From contig CAVOZI010000001.1 of the NCBI GenBank assembly GCA_963700895.1, forward strand, positions 1 through 64,000: 64,000 nucleotides of DNA, read 5' to 3'. The translations under genes were made by a program, and so were the position numbers. This document shows, piece after piece, positions 1 through 11,004 of this stretch. The notes under the pieces were generated by a model. It did no database searches. It was not told the DNA's origin and was given only the letters and a program-made list of their open reading frames with translations. Source of the DNA: Anderseniella sp963700895. Its GTDB lineage: Bacteria; Pseudomonadota; Alphaproteobacteria; Rhizobiales; Aestuariivirgaceae. How positions within the stretch are numbered: the stretch's first letter is position 1; every line of letters starts with the position of its first letter.

Positions 1-1044
1 TGCATCATCCTCGTCGTCATGATGCATTCCACGCTCGGCGTGGAAGCCGCGCTCGGTCAGCCAAGCTGGCTCAATGCCTTCATCCATTGGGCAAGCCCGT
101 TCCGCATGCCGGACTTCTTCCTGATTTCAGGCCTGTTCCTGGCCTCACGCATCGACCGGCCGTGGCGCGCCTATGCAGATACCAAGATACTGCACTTCGG
201 CTATTTTTACCTGCTGTGGATGACCATCCAGGCCGCGCTGAAGGGCTGGCACGGGCCTGACGGCGTGTGGGGCCTGCCGCAGTACTGGCTCACCGCGCTG
301 GTGGAGCCGCTCGGCACGCTGTGGTTCATCTACGTGCTGATGCTGTTCTTCATCACCGTGAAGCTGCTGCGGCATGTGCCGGTCTGGCTCGTCTGGCCGG
401 TCGCAGCCGCGCTGGAACTTGCCCCCATTCACACCGGCTGGCTGGTGGTCGACGAGTTCGCATCCCGTTTCGTTTACTTCTACACCGGCTATGTGGCGGC
501 CCGCTGGATCATGAACTTCGCCGCCGGCGTGGCTCGCGTCGATGCGCCGTCGCTGCTGGCGTTCCTGGCCACCTGGGTGGTGGTCAACCTGTGGGGCGTG
601 CAGTCGGGCCTTGCCTTCATGCCGGTGCTGTCGATGGTCTACGGCTTTGCGGGCTGCGCGGCAGTGATCACCATTGCACAGCTGATGAGCCGCGTCCGGC
701 TGTTCGAAACCGTCCGCTATTGCGGTGAGCACACCCTGCCCATCTATCTCGCCTTCTTCCTGTTCATGGCTGCAAGCAGGACCGTGCTGATAAAGACCGG
801 CATCATCACCGACGGCGGTGCGATTTCGCTGATCGTGACGGCGGCAGGCGTCCTCGGCCCGCTGGTGCTGCACTGGATCGCCATCCGCACGCCGGCCCGG
901 TTCCTGTTCGTGCGGCCGGCCTTCGCCCGGCTGACCGCCCGCAGGGAGCCAACAGCCTGTTGCCGGAACGTTGTCAGCAGGCCAGCCCAAGCCTGTGTAA
1001 ACCGGACACGGATTGCTGGCGTGAGGGCGGGGCCGGTGGCATAG
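1..1044 (+). CDS. Membrane acyltransferase (acyltransferase 3 family), 5' end outside window
   Basis: The frame is open from base 1, and the first in-frame ATG (19) lies inside a hydrophobic helix, so the start is to the left of the window. The visible part has about eight hydrophobic segments and the phrase MPDFFLISGLFLAS. That resembles the F-F-I-S-G signature of acyltransferase 3 proteins (OpgC/OafA-like), integral membrane enzymes that O-acylate sugars or glycans. The catalytic His of this family usually sits in the first helix; an MMHS string at the very start of the visible part fits this. The C-terminal tail after about residue 295 is basic and not membrane-like. The substrate cannot be inferred. 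polA starts 11 bases downstream on the same strand. Confidence 0.75.
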   Translation, partial: CIILVVMMHSTLGVEAALGQPSWLNAFIHWASPFRMPDFFLISGLFLASRIDRPWRAYADTKILHFGYFYLLWMTIQAALKGWHGPDGVWGLPQYWLTALVEPLGTLWFIYVLMLFFITVKLLRHVPVWLVWPVAAALELAPIHTGWLVVDEFASRFVYFYTGYVAARWIMNFAAGVARVDAPSLLAFLATWVVVNLWGVQSGLAFMPVLSMVYGFAGCAAVITIAQLMSRVRLFETVRYCGEHTLPIYLAFFLFMAASRTVLIKTGIITDGGAISLIVTAAGVLGPLVLHWIAIRTPARFLFVRPAFARLTARREPTACCRNVVSRPAQACVNRTRIAGVRAGPVA

Positions 1045-1055
1045 TCCCGCTCATC

Positions 1056-4015
1056 ATGAACAAGCACTCCGCCCGACCGGTCAATGCCGGAGACCATCTC
1101 TACCTGATCGATGGCTCCGGCTACATCTTCCGCGCCTACCATGCGCTGCCGCCGCTTACCCGCAAGTCAGACGGCTTGCCGGTGGGCGCGGTGCAGGGCT
1201 TCTGCAACATGCTCTACAAGCTGCTCAAGCAGATGTCGGCGGAGGACCGGCCAACCCACCTGGCGGTCATCTTCGACAAGTCGTCGAAGTCGTTCCGCAA
1301 CGAGATATACCCGCAGTACAAGGCCCAGCGCCCCGACGCCCCGGCAGACCTGGTGCCGCAGTTCGGGCTGATCCGCCAGGCAACGGTTGCCTTCAACGTC
1401 GCCTGCATCGAGCAGGACAACTACGAGGCCGACGATCTGATCGCCACCTATGCCCGCCAGGCCGAGGCTGCCGGCGCCACCGTCCGCATCGTGTCGTCCG
1501 ACAAGGACCTGATGCAGCTGGTGAGCGACAAGGTGGCGCTCTACGACACCATGAAGGACAAGGAGATCGGCCGCGATGAGGTGATCGAGAAGTTCGGCGT
1601 GCCGCCGGAGAAGGTCATCGAGGTGCAGGCGCTGGCCGGCAACTCGGTAGACAACATTCCCGGCGTTCCCGGCATCGGCGTCAAGACCGGCGCCCAGCTG
1701 ATCGAGGAGTACGGCGACCTTGAAACGCTGCTGGCCCGCGCCGGAGAGATCAAGCAGCCCAAGCGGCGCGAGAAGCTGATCGAGTTTGCCGATCAGGCGC
1801 GCGTGTCCCGGCAGCTCGTTACCCTGAAGACCGATGTGCCGCTGGATCATCAGCTCGATGAGTTCGGCGTGGTGGAGCCGGACCCGAAGCCGCTGATCGG
1901 CTTCCTGAAGGCGCTGGAGTTCACCTCGCTCACCCGCCGCATCGCCGGCGACCTGGACGCGGACGCGAACGAGATCGAGCCGGTGGAAGTCACCTTCAAG
2001 GGCTGGCCGCCTGAAGGCGCGGATGTCGACGAACTGGGTGCGGAAAGGCAGCCGTCAGGCGATCCGGCATCTGTATCGGCCACATTGCCGGCGCCAGCGG
2101 CAGGGTCAGCCGATCCTGCTGCAGGCGACGCCGCCCGGACCGTTGCAGAGCGCATCCGCGCCGTGCCGCTCGACCATTCGGTCTACGAGACGGTCACCAG
2201 CATGGACCGGTTGAACGAATGGATCGAACTGATCCGCGAGGTGGGTCACGTGGCGGTCGATACCGAGACCACGTCGCTCGACAACATGCAGGCCGGGCTG
2301 GTCGGCGTCTCGCTGTCGGTGGAGCCGGGCAAGGCCTGCTACATTCCCGTCGGCCATCGCGCGTCGGAAGGTCTGGACTTTGGCGGCAACCAGTTGGACC
2401 AGCTCAAGGCGACTGTCGTGCTGGCCGCGCTGAAGCAAGTGCTGGAACACCCCGGCATTCTCAAGATCGGCCAGAATCTGAAGTACGACCTGACCATCCT
2501 CGCGCGCCTGGGCATCAACGTCGCGCCAATTGATGACACGATGCTGATGTCATATGCGCTCGATTCCGGCCTCAACGGCCATGGCATGGACGAACTGGCT
2601 GAAACGCACCTTGGCCTGAAGCCGGTTTCCTTCAAGGAGGTGGCGGGTTCCGGCAAGTCGCAGGTAACGTTCGATCTGGTGCCGATCGACAAGGCCACTG
2701 CCTACGCGGCCGAGGACGCCGACATCACGCTGCAGGCTGTGGCACGTGCTGAAACCCCGTCTGGCGGCGGAACACCGCGCCACCGTCTACGAAACGCTGG
2801 AGCGTCCGCTGATACCGGTGCTGGCGGCCATGGAGCGCGAGGGCATTCTGGTGGACCGCACGGTGCTGGCGCGCCTGTCCGCCGAGTTCGCCAAGGGAGC
2901 CGATGCGCTGGAGGCGGAGGTCCACAAGCTGGCCGGCGAGCCGTTCAATCTGGGCTCGCCCAAGCAGCTGGGCGAAATCCTGTTCGGCAGGATGGGACTG
3001 CCCGGCGGCAAGAAGACCGCAACCGGCGCATGGTCAACCGACAGCCAGGTGCTGGAAGAGCTGGCGGGCGAGGGCGTGGAGCTTGCCCGCAAGCTGCTCG
3101 ACTGGCGCCAGCTGACCAAGCTGCGCTCGACCTACACGGACGCGCTGACCGGCCACATCAACCCTGAAACGGGCAGGGTGCACACGTCCTATTCGCTGGC
3201 TGCCACGTCGACCGGACGTCTCGCCTCGACCGATCCGAACCTGCAGAACATTCCGGTGCGCACGCCGGAAGGCCGCCAGATCCGCACCGCCTTCGTGGCG
3301 GCACCGGGCAACAAGCTGGTGTCTGCCGACTACAGCCAGATCGAACTTCGCGTACTGGCCCATGTGGCCGACATTCCGCAGCTGAGAAAGGCGTTCACCG
3401 ACGGGCTGGACATTCACGCCATGACCGCGTCGGAAATGTTCAACGTGCCGATCGAGGGCATGGACCCGGCCGTGCGCCGCCGCGCCAAGGCGATCAATTT
3501 CGGCATCATCTACGGCATCTCGGCGTTCGGTCTCGCCAACCAGCTGGCGATCCCGCGCGAGGAGGCAGGCCAGTACATCAAGACCTATTTCGAGCGTTTC
3601 CCCGGCATCCGCGACTACATGGAGAGCACCAAGGCGTTCTGCCGCGCCAATGGCTATGTCGAAACCATCTTCGGCCGGCGCATGCATTTCCCGAGGATCA
3701 AGTCGCCCAATCCGTCCGAGCGCGCCTTCCAGGAGCGCGCCGCCATCAATGCGCCCATCCAGGGTTCGGCCGCCGACATCATCCGCCGGGCCATGATCCG
3801 CATGCCGTCGGCGCTTGCCGAGGCCGGTCTGAAGGGCCGGATGCTGCTGCAGGTGCATGACGAACTGATCTTCGAGGTGCCTGAGGCGGAAGCGCTCCAG
3901 GACCATCGACGTTGCCCGTGCGGTGATGTCGAAGGCCCCGGAACCTGCGGTCATCTTCAAGGTGCCGGTGCAGGTCGATGCCCGCGCCGCAGACAATTGG
4001 GACGAAGCGCACTGA
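1056..4015 (+). CDS. polA: DNA polymerase I, reading frame broken at two sites
   Basis: PolA fills gaps in excision repair and removes Okazaki primers. All three domains are present. The 5'-3' exonuclease is N-terminal (YLIDGSGYIFRAYHAL, EADDLIATYA, VSSDKDLMQL). The proofreading exonuclease has DTETTSL, KIGQNLKYD and YAAEDADITLQ. The polymerase has motif A (SADYSQIELRV), motif B (RRRAKAINFGIIYG) and motif C (QVHDELIFEV). The frame shifts at the GG at 2735-2736 and again at the CC at 3897-3898. Removing one base at each restores a continuous protein of about 985 residues ending in NWDEAH, with the stop at 4013-4015; this is a normal family length. ATG 1056 was chosen because the family N-terminus follows it directly. 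Function is intact if the indels are sequencing errors. If they are real, only the 5'-3' exonuclease and part of the proofreading domain would be made from the natural start. Confidence 0.93.
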
Positions 4016-4036
4016 CCGGTCCTTGCCCGTCCGCGT

Positions 4037-4065
4037 TTGATTGTGACAATCGTGTTGCCTACTCT
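4037..4065 (+). promoter_or_regulatory. Promoter with overlapping palindromic operator for the MarR-type gene
   Basis: A -35-like TTGATT (4037-4042) and a -10-like TACTCT (4060-4065) are separated by 17 bases. A perfect inverted repeat, GATTGT-G-ACAATC (4039-4051), covers the -35 and the start of the spacer. MarR proteins are dimers that typically bind such short palindromes and repress their own gene by blocking RNA polymerase. The position 56 bases before the MarR-type start codon fits autoregulation. The promoter is a pattern match only. Confidence 0.5.
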
Positions 4066-4120
4066 CACCGCACTTGAGTGAGGGGCGGCCGTGGCAATCA
4101 ACGTTCCGGCCGGGTGAGAA

Positions 4121-4696
4121 ATGGCGAAAACGAATTCCCAGGACAGCCCTGCGCTGGCGCTTGAACGGCTGACAAGGCTCATCCGCGCCGGCGAGCATTC
4201 AGGTGGTCTCAATCCGGCCCAGTGGAGCGCCTTGCGCTACCTGTCGCGCTGCAATCGTTTCTCGAATTCGCCTGCTGCGCTGACCCGGTATCTCGGAGCG
4301 ACCAAGGGCACCGTCTCGCAAACGCTGATTGCGCTGGAGCGCAAGCGATTGATCGCGAAGTCCGTGCGGCCGGGCGAGGCCCGCTCGGTGGTGCTCACAT
4401 TGACGCCGGCTGGTGAGCAAGTGCTGGCCGATGACCCGTGGAACGTGCTGGACGGCCTGCTCGACCAGGCCGGCGGCAAGGGCCGCAAGAAGCTGACGGC
4501 CACTGCCGGCAAGATGCTGGACGCGCTGACCGTGGCGCGCGGGCTTCCCAGCTTCGGCGTGTGCGCCAGCTGCCGGTATTTCCGCGAAGGCGGGGCGCCG
4601 GACGAGGTCAAGGGCAAGCACTGGTGCCTGCAGTTTGAAGAACCGGTAACCCGCTCGGAATCCGAAAAGATTTGCGCCAGTCACGACCCTGCATGA
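4121..4696 (+). CDS. MarR-family transcriptional regulator with four-cysteine C-terminal tail
   Basis: A 191-residue winged-helix protein. Residues 30-100 carry the recognition helix and wing of the MarR fold (TKGTVSQTLIALERKRLI, then RSVVLTLTPAGEQVL). MarR proteins are dimeric repressors or activators that respond to small ligands or redox state. Unusual for the family, the last 45 residues hold Cys148, Cys151, Cys169 and Cys185 (C-X2-C-X17-C-X15-C), which could bind a metal or Fe-S cluster or form disulfides. A palindromic candidate operator lies just upstream at 4039-4051. polA ends about 100 bases upstream, and the pckA terminator follows on the other strand. The target genes and ligand are unknown. 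Confidence 0.85.
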   Translation: MAKTNSQDSPALALERLTRLIRAGEHSGGLNPAQWSALRYLSRCNRFSNSPAALTRYLGATKGTVSQTLIALERKRLIAKSVRPGEARSVVLTLTPAGEQVLADDPWNVLDGLLDQAGGKGRKKLTATAGKMLDALTVARGLPSFGVCASCRYFREGGAPDEVKGKHWCLQFEEPVTRSESEKICASHDPA

Positions 4697-4724
4697 CTGG
4701 CGCATTTGATGCGATCAGGCAGAC

Positions 4725-4768
4725 AAAAAAGCATCAGGAAATGCCCGGCCTGGGGCAATTCCTGATGC
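4725..4768 (-). terminator. Rho-independent terminator of pckA
   Basis: Arms 4731-4746 and 4753-4768 form a 16-bp stem with one mismatch and a 6-base loop. On the minus strand the stem is followed directly by six T (the A run at 4725-4730). This is a textbook intrinsic terminator placed about 57 bases after the pckA stop. On the plus strand there is no T-tract, so it should not stop the MarR-type transcript efficiently. Confidence 0.88.
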
Positions 4769-4824
4769 CGAATTTGCCTCAAATGCGCTGGCGCTTCTGT
4801 TTGATTCAACCGCGAGGCGCAGCC

Positions 4825-6441
<1,617 letters not shown>

Positions 6442-6698
6442 GTTTCCACTCCTGTAGGTGGTCGTGTCTCAGTGTGGCTAGCAAGCCGGCTGCCGGATGC
6501 CCCCGGCTCCGCCTGAAGTCACTACGCTTTGCTGGTCGTCTTCTTTTGTGTTTTTTGAGCTCCGGAAGCATCGTTTTCGGCTGCGCGCCAGTGCTGTTCC
6601 GGACTGCGATTCACCTATGCAAATTTTTATGCCGTCATCAACCCGTCAAAAGACCAACGGACGGAATGCCTCATGACTTTTGAACAGCGCAGGTAATA

Positions 6699-7206
6699 CT
6701 ATCCTGCAACTGCGTCCGGAAACAGCCTGGCGCCGGGAAACGTGCGGATGCGGCCAAAGCCGGCAACCAGGTGGGCTGTATCGATCGACATGGTCCACCA
6801 GCTGAAGTCCGCGAAACCCGCATAACCTGCCGCAGCCGGATGAGCGGCAATGAAGCAATCCCGCGCCATGGCGATAGCTTGAGTCGTCGCTGAGCTGGCC
6901 AAACCGGCCAGACAGCGTCACCCTGGGGCTTGCCAGCGGATCCCCATCCGGGGTGGATGGTTCGGCAATCAGCAGGCTGGCGGCCGGGTTGGCGCGCAGG
7001 TTCGCGGTGTGCCGGGCCAGTGCGGAAATCAGGATCACGGGACGGCCGGAAGCCGGCAGCGCAATGTTGACGAGGCTTGCATAGGGACCGCCCGTTTCTG
7101 CGTCGATGGTGGCAAGACCGGCAAACCTTGCCTCACGCATCAGCCTCAGCGCGTCTGCCGCATCGCGGTCTGCCGGGCTGCCGGATGTGTCGGGCGTTTG
7201 GGCCAT
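6699..7206 (-). CDS. HugZ-like pyridoxamine-phosphate-oxidase-fold protein, frame broken once
   Basis: The N-terminal half (ARFAGLATIDAETGGPYASL, then PVILISALARHTANLRANP) is typical of the split-barrel flavin or heme-binding fold shared by PNPOx-like and HugZ heme-utilization proteins. The C-terminal half, in another frame, continues with AIAMARDCFIAAHPAA and FSWWTMSIDTAHLVAGFGRI, also typical of the family. The frame shifts at the doubled base at 6879-6880; removing it gives about 168 residues, ending at 6699. ATG 7206 was chosen because AGGAG lies ten bases upstream. It may bind heme or FMN; the exact substrate is not evident. It is divergent from chvI. Confidence 0.75.
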
Positions 7207-7248
7207 GCTCACAAAACTCCTGCGCTGCACTTGTTATGGCACAAGTAT

Positions 7249-7309
7249 GCCACCATATTCTTGCCACTATTTACTTTGCGCCATCGCGCTGTCCGCTTGC
7301 CACAATTTG
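7249..7309. repeat. Three GCCAC direct repeats upstream of chvI
   Basis: GCCACCATAT (7249), GCCACTATTT (7263) and GCCACAATTT (7299) are similar, same-orientation copies in the 161-base divergent region between the HugZ-like gene and chvI. Spacings of 14 and 36 bases put the first two about 1.3 turns apart. OmpR-type regulators such as ChvI bind direct repeats, so these may be operator half-sites for autoregulation. This is pattern recognition only. Confidence 0.3.
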
Positions 7310-7367
7310 CTCCAGTTCCGCAGATACGGCTCGATACCAAGACGGAGACAAAGCATTGGGAAAACGC

Positions 7368-8066
7368 ATGCCAACAATCGCGCTGGTAGACGATGATCGC
7401 CATATCCTGACCTCGGTGTCCATGGCACTCGAGGCGGAAGGCTATAACACCAACACCTATACCGACGGCGTGTCGGCCCTGCAGGGTCTCGAGGACACCC
7501 CGCCGGACATGGCCATCTTCGACATCAAGATGCCTCGCATGGACGGCATGGAACTGTTGCGCCGGCTGCGCCAGAAGTCTGACCTGCCGGTGATCTTCCT
7601 GACCTCCAAGGACGAGGAAATCGACGAGCTCTTCGGCCTGAAAATGGGCGCCGACGATTTCATCCGCAAGCCGTTTTCGCAACGGCTTCTGGTGGAGCGC
7701 GTCAAGGCGGTGCTTCGCCGCTCGCAGAACCGCGATGGCGCAGAGGTTACCGGCGAAGCCAGCAAGATCATCGAGCGTGGCCGGCTGGTCATGGACCCGG
7801 ACCGCCATTCCAGCACCTGGGACGGCAGGTCGGTGACGCTGACTGTGACCGAATTTCTCATCCTTCAGGCACTCGCCCAGCGTCCCGGCATCGTCAAGAG
7901 CCGTGACTCGCTGATGGATGCGGCATACGATGACCAGGTTTATGTGGACGATCGAACCATCGACAGCCACATCAAGCGGCTGCGCAAGAAGTTCAAGGCG
8001 GTCGATGACAGTTTCGATGCCATCGAGACACTGTACGGCGTTGGTTATCGCTTCCGCGAAATGTAA
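7368..8066 (+). CDS. chvI: Two-component response regulator ChvI (OmpR family)
   Basis: A 232-residue response regulator. The receiver domain (1-120) has the acidic pocket VDDD, phospho-acceptor Asp52 in FDIKMPRMDG, and the conserved Lys in FIRKPFS. The OmpR-type winged helix (about 135-232) has TVTEFLILQALAQRPG, VDDRTIDSHIKRLRKKF and the terminal LYGVGYRF. Strong similarity to rhizobial ChvI and the adjacent ChvG-type kinase give the name. In rhizobia the pair responds to acid or envelope stress and controls exopolysaccharide, motility and central carbon genes including pckA. ATG 7368 was preferred over an in-frame TTG four codons earlier because it matches the family start. Confidence 0.94.
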   Translation: MPTIALVDDDRHILTSVSMALEAEGYNTNTYTDGVSALQGLEDTPPDMAIFDIKMPRMDGMELLRRLRQKSDLPVIFLTSKDEEIDELFGLKMGADDFIRKPFSQRLLVERVKAVLRRSQNRDGAEVTGEASKIIERGRLVMDPDRHSSTWDGRSVTLTVTEFLILQALAQRPGIVKSRDSLMDAAYDDQVYVDDRTIDSHIKRLRKKFKAVDDSFDAIETLYGVGYRFREM

Positions 8067-8142
8067 CCCGCTCCTGCCGGGCGGGGATACTGACCGGTTC
8101 GATATCCGGCGCGTGCGCGGCGTGTGACCCTGAGGACGGCCC

Positions 8143-9990
8143 ATGACGATCCGTTCGGATCTGGACGATTATACAGGCGGCTCGACGGGCAAGCCCGATA
8201 CCGCGGGCTCTGCCGCCTCCGGCATGCGTTCTGCAGCAAGCGGGGTAAAGCGCTCGGTAGCATGGTGGCATCGCTATGCGCCCGCCCACCTGACCAGCCG
8301 CATCCTGATCATCAACCTGATCGGCCTGGTCATTCTGGTGCTCGGCATCATGTTCTTCAGCGAAAGCCGCAAGAGCCTGATCGATGCACGCGTGCAAAGC
8401 CTGATGACCCAGGCCCAGATCATGGCGGCTGCGGTAGGCTCGGCCGTCGCCACTGACAGCGACCAGCTCATTATCGATCCCGAGCGGTTGATCGAGCAGC
8501 AGCTCAATTCCGCCGCCGCAGGTGCAGGCAGCCAGGCCCGGACCGACTTCCTCATCAATCCTGACCGGGCAGGTCCGGTGCTGCGCCGGCTGGTGCAGAA
8601 CACCGACATTCGCGCTCACCTGTTCGATCGCGACGGCGCCATGATTGTCGACAGCCGTTATTTCTACGGCCGGGGCGAAGTGCTTCGGATCAATCTGCCG
8701 CCGCTTGAAGGCGAGGTTGACCAGCCGCTTCTGGAGCAGTTGTGGTCGAAGCTGAACGAGTGGTTCTTTGCCATCGGCTACAAGCAGCAGAAGGAGTACA
8801 CCGCCAGCAACGGCACCGATTTCGAGGAAATCCGTGCAGCGCTGAACGGCGCATCGGTGTCAGTTGTCCGGGTCAACCGGCAGAATGAAATCATCGTCTC
8901 GGTTGCGGTGCCGGTGCAGCGCTTCCGCGCCATACAGGGCGCGCTGGTGCTGACCACGCCGGGAGGCGAGATCGACACCGTGCTGCGCGAAGACATGCGG
9001 GTGATCCTGTTCATCTTCCTGTTCACTGCGCTGGTTACCATCATGCTGTCGCTGCTGATGGCGGGTCACATCGCCGAGCCGATCCGGCGGTTGTCTGGCG
9101 CTGCCGCCGCGGTGAGCCGCGGCCACGCCAAGCGTGTCGAGATTCCTGATTTTTCCACCCGGCGCGACGAGATCGGCCATCTGTCCAGTTCGCTGCGCGA
9201 CATGACCCAGTCGCTCTACAACCGGATCGAGGCCATCGAGGCCTTCGCCGCCGACGTAGCGCACGAGCTGAAGAACCCGCTGACCTCGCTGCGCTCGGCG
9301 GTCGAAACCATCGAATATGCCCGCACCCCTGAACAGCGCGAACGCCTCGTCGCCATCGTCAAGGACGACGTGAAGCGGCTTGACCGGTTGATCTCAGACA
9401 TTTCCGACGCCTCGCGGCTGGACGCCGAACTGGCGCGCAGCGAAGCCGGTCCCGTCGACATACGTCAGTTGCTCGAGACATTCGTGGAACTCGCCAACGA
9501 GACCCGCCGCGACGGCCAGCCCAAGGTTACGCTCGATATCGAGCCGCTGCCCGCCGGCGTGACGCCGAAGCAGGGCTACCGGATCCAGGGCCATGACAAC
9601 CGTCTGGGCCAGGTCACCCGCAACCTGATCGCCAATGCGATGTCGTTCTCGCCGCCCGGCGGCACCGTCAGGGTGACGCTGCGCCATCGCGGCCAGCAGG
9701 TTGAATACTCCGTTGAGGATGACGGCCCCGGCATTCCGCCAGCCAACCTCGAGCGGATCTTCGAGCGCTTCTATACCGACCGCCCGGAGAACTCGTTCGG
9801 CAAGAATTCAGGCCTCGGGCTGTCGATCTCGCGCCAGATCGTGGAGGCGCACAATGGCACCATCATCGCCTCCAACCGGCACGAGAAACCCGCCGATGGT
9901 TCGGGCGAAGGCCCCGTCTCAGGTGCTTGCTTCACCGTTCGCCTTCCTGCCTTGCGTCCCAGAACCGAAAGCGCACGGCGCAAGTCATGA
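8143..9990 (+). CDS. chvG: Sensor histidine kinase ChvG
   Basis: A 615-residue inner-membrane kinase that phosphorylates ChvI. TM1 is at about 52-75 (LTSRILIINLIGLVILVLG) and TM2 at about 288-310, flanking a periplasmic sensor region of some 210 residues. A HAMP segment follows, then the HisKA box FAADVAHELKNPLTSLRS with phospho-acceptor His374. The ATPase domain has RNLIANAMSFSPPGG, EDDGPGIP and NSGLGLSISRQIVEAHNG. It starts 76 bases after chvI, and its stop overlaps the hprK start as ATGA, so chvI-chvG-hprK-EIIA-ptsH look cotranscribed. In rhizobia ChvG is held in check by the periplasmic protein ExoR; no exoR is seen here. Confidence 0.94.
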   Translation: MTIRSDLDDYTGGSTGKPDTAGSAASGMRSAASGVKRSVAWWHRYAPAHLTSRILIINLIGLVILVLGIMFFSESRKSLIDARVQSLMTQAQIMAAAVGSAVATDSDQLIIDPERLIEQQLNSAAAGAGSQARTDFLINPDRAGPVLRRLVQNTDIRAHLFDRDGAMIVDSRYFYGRGEVLRINLPPLEGEVDQPLLEQLWSKLNEWFFAIGYKQQKEYTASNGTDFEEIRAALNGASVSVVRVNRQNEIIVSVAVPVQRFRAIQGALVLTTPGGEIDTVLREDMRVILFIFLFTALVTIMLSLLMAGHIAEPIRRLSGAAAAVSRGHAKRVEIPDFSTRRDEIGHLSSSLRDMTQSLYNRIEAIEAFAADVAHELKNPLTSLRSAVETIEYARTPEQRERLVAIVKDDVKRLDRLISDISDASRLDAELARSEAGPVDIRQLLETFVELANETRRDGQPKVTLDIEPLPAGVTPKQGYRIQGHDNRLGQVTRNLIANAMSFSPPGGTVRVTLRHRGQQVEYSVEDDGPGIPPANLERIFERFYTDRPENSFGKNSGLGLSISRQIVEAHNGTIIASNRHEKPADGSGEGPVSGACFTVRLPALRPRTESARRKS

Positions 9991-10520
9991 CCGGCCCGGC
10001 ACCGCTCTGCCTGCATGCAACCTGCCTTCAACTGTCGAGCGGGCCGCGGACCCTGGGCGTGTTGTTGCGGGGACAGCCCGGTAGCGGCAAGTCCGCGCTC
10101 GCCCTGTCCCTGCTGGATCAGCCCGGCAGCGGGCTCGCCAGCAATAGCCCGCCGGTGACCGCGCAACTGGTCAGTGACGACCAGGTGGTGCTGTCCAATG
10201 CCGGTGGCAAGCTGCTGGCGAAATCTCCCGGCGCCATTGCCGGTCTGCTGGAGGTGCGCGGTCTCGGTATCCTGGAGGTTCCCGCCATGGCCCAGGATGC
10301 CCTCATCGGACTGGTCATCGACCATGCCCCTGCCGGCAGCCTCCCCCGCCTTCCGGAGCTTTCCCGCATGGACCTTTGCGGCATTGCGTTGCCGCACCAC
10401 CACATGGACTTTGCGCTGCCCGACGCTCCTGCTCGCGTCCGGTTGCTTGCGCGGCTGGTCTGGGGCGATGTCCGGATGCTGTCCGAAAGCTTGCCGCAAG
10501 ACCTTGCGGTACGGCGATGA
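9987..10520 (+). CDS. hprK: Short HPr kinase/phosphorylase-like protein
   Basis: A 177-residue protein consisting only of the C-terminal kinase domain of HprK (full-length Firmicute HprK is about 310 residues). The P-loop is RGQPGSGKSALALSLLD, followed by QLVSDDQVVL and the HprK-like EVRGLGILEV. HprK phosphorylates HPr on a regulatory serine and can also dephosphorylate it. Overlap with chvG (ATGA) and the EIIA and HPr genes just downstream support the role. The missing N-terminal domain is normal for alphaproteobacterial HprK and is not a truncation artefact. Confidence 0.88.
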   Translation: MTGPAPLCLHATCLQLSSGPRTLGVLLRGQPGSGKSALALSLLDQPGSGLASNSPPVTAQLVSDDQVVLSNAGGKLLAKSPGAIAGLLEVRGLGILEVPAMAQDALIGLVIDHAPAGSLPRLPELSRMDLCGIALPHHHMDFALPDAPARVRLLARLVWGDVRMLSESLPQDLAVRR

Positions 10521-10605
10521 AACGCTAATGTAGCGGCCCGGTCCTGAAGGGCTCTGCAAGCCTCACCAGGGACCAGCATCAATTACCCGCTGGCAGGCTG
10601 TTTGC

Positions 10606-11004
10606 ATGATTGGATTGGTACTGGTGTCTCACGGCAGGCTTGCCGAGGAGCTGTTCAACGCCCTGGTGCACGTGGTGGGCCCACAGCAGCAGATCGCCGT
10701 GATCGGCATCGAACCCAATGATGATGGCGACCAGCGCCGCCGTGACATACTGGCCGCCATCCGCGAGGTGGACAGCGGCAATGGCGTCATCGTGGTCACC
10801 GACATGTTTGGCGGCACCCCTTCCAACCTGGCCATCTCCGCCATGGACGACGGCGACATCGAGGTGCTGGCTGGCGCCAACCTGCCGATGCTGGTCAAGC
10901 TGGCCAGCGTGCGGGCCACGCAGCCGTTGCGCAAGGCTGCCGAGGAAGGCCAGAACGCGGGCCGCAAGTACATAAATCTGGCGGGCAGCCTGCTGGGCAA
11001 ATGA
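10606..11004 (+). CDS. PTS EIIA component, mannose-type (EIIA-Man-like)
   Basis: A 132-residue protein with the EIIA-Man fold: phospho-accepting His9 in LVLVSHGRLAEEL and the loop VVTDMFGGTPSNLA. In alphaproteobacteria this stand-alone EIIA receives phosphate from HPr but has no sugar-transporting EIIB/C partner, so it acts as a regulator. Its stop overlaps the ptsH start by four bases (ATGA at 11001). It lies 85 bases after hprK. Confidence 0.9.
   Translation: MIGLVLVSHGRLAEELFNALVHVVGPQQQIAVIGIEPNDDGDQRRRDILAAIREVDSGNGVIVVTDMFGGTPSNLAISAMDDGDIEVLAGANLPMLVKLASVRATQPLRKAAEEGQNAGRKYINLAGSLLGK

Noticed and set aside
4731..4768. Hairpin as the terminator of the MarR-type gene
   Set aside because: The T-tract exists only on the minus strand, so the hairpin is assigned to pckA.
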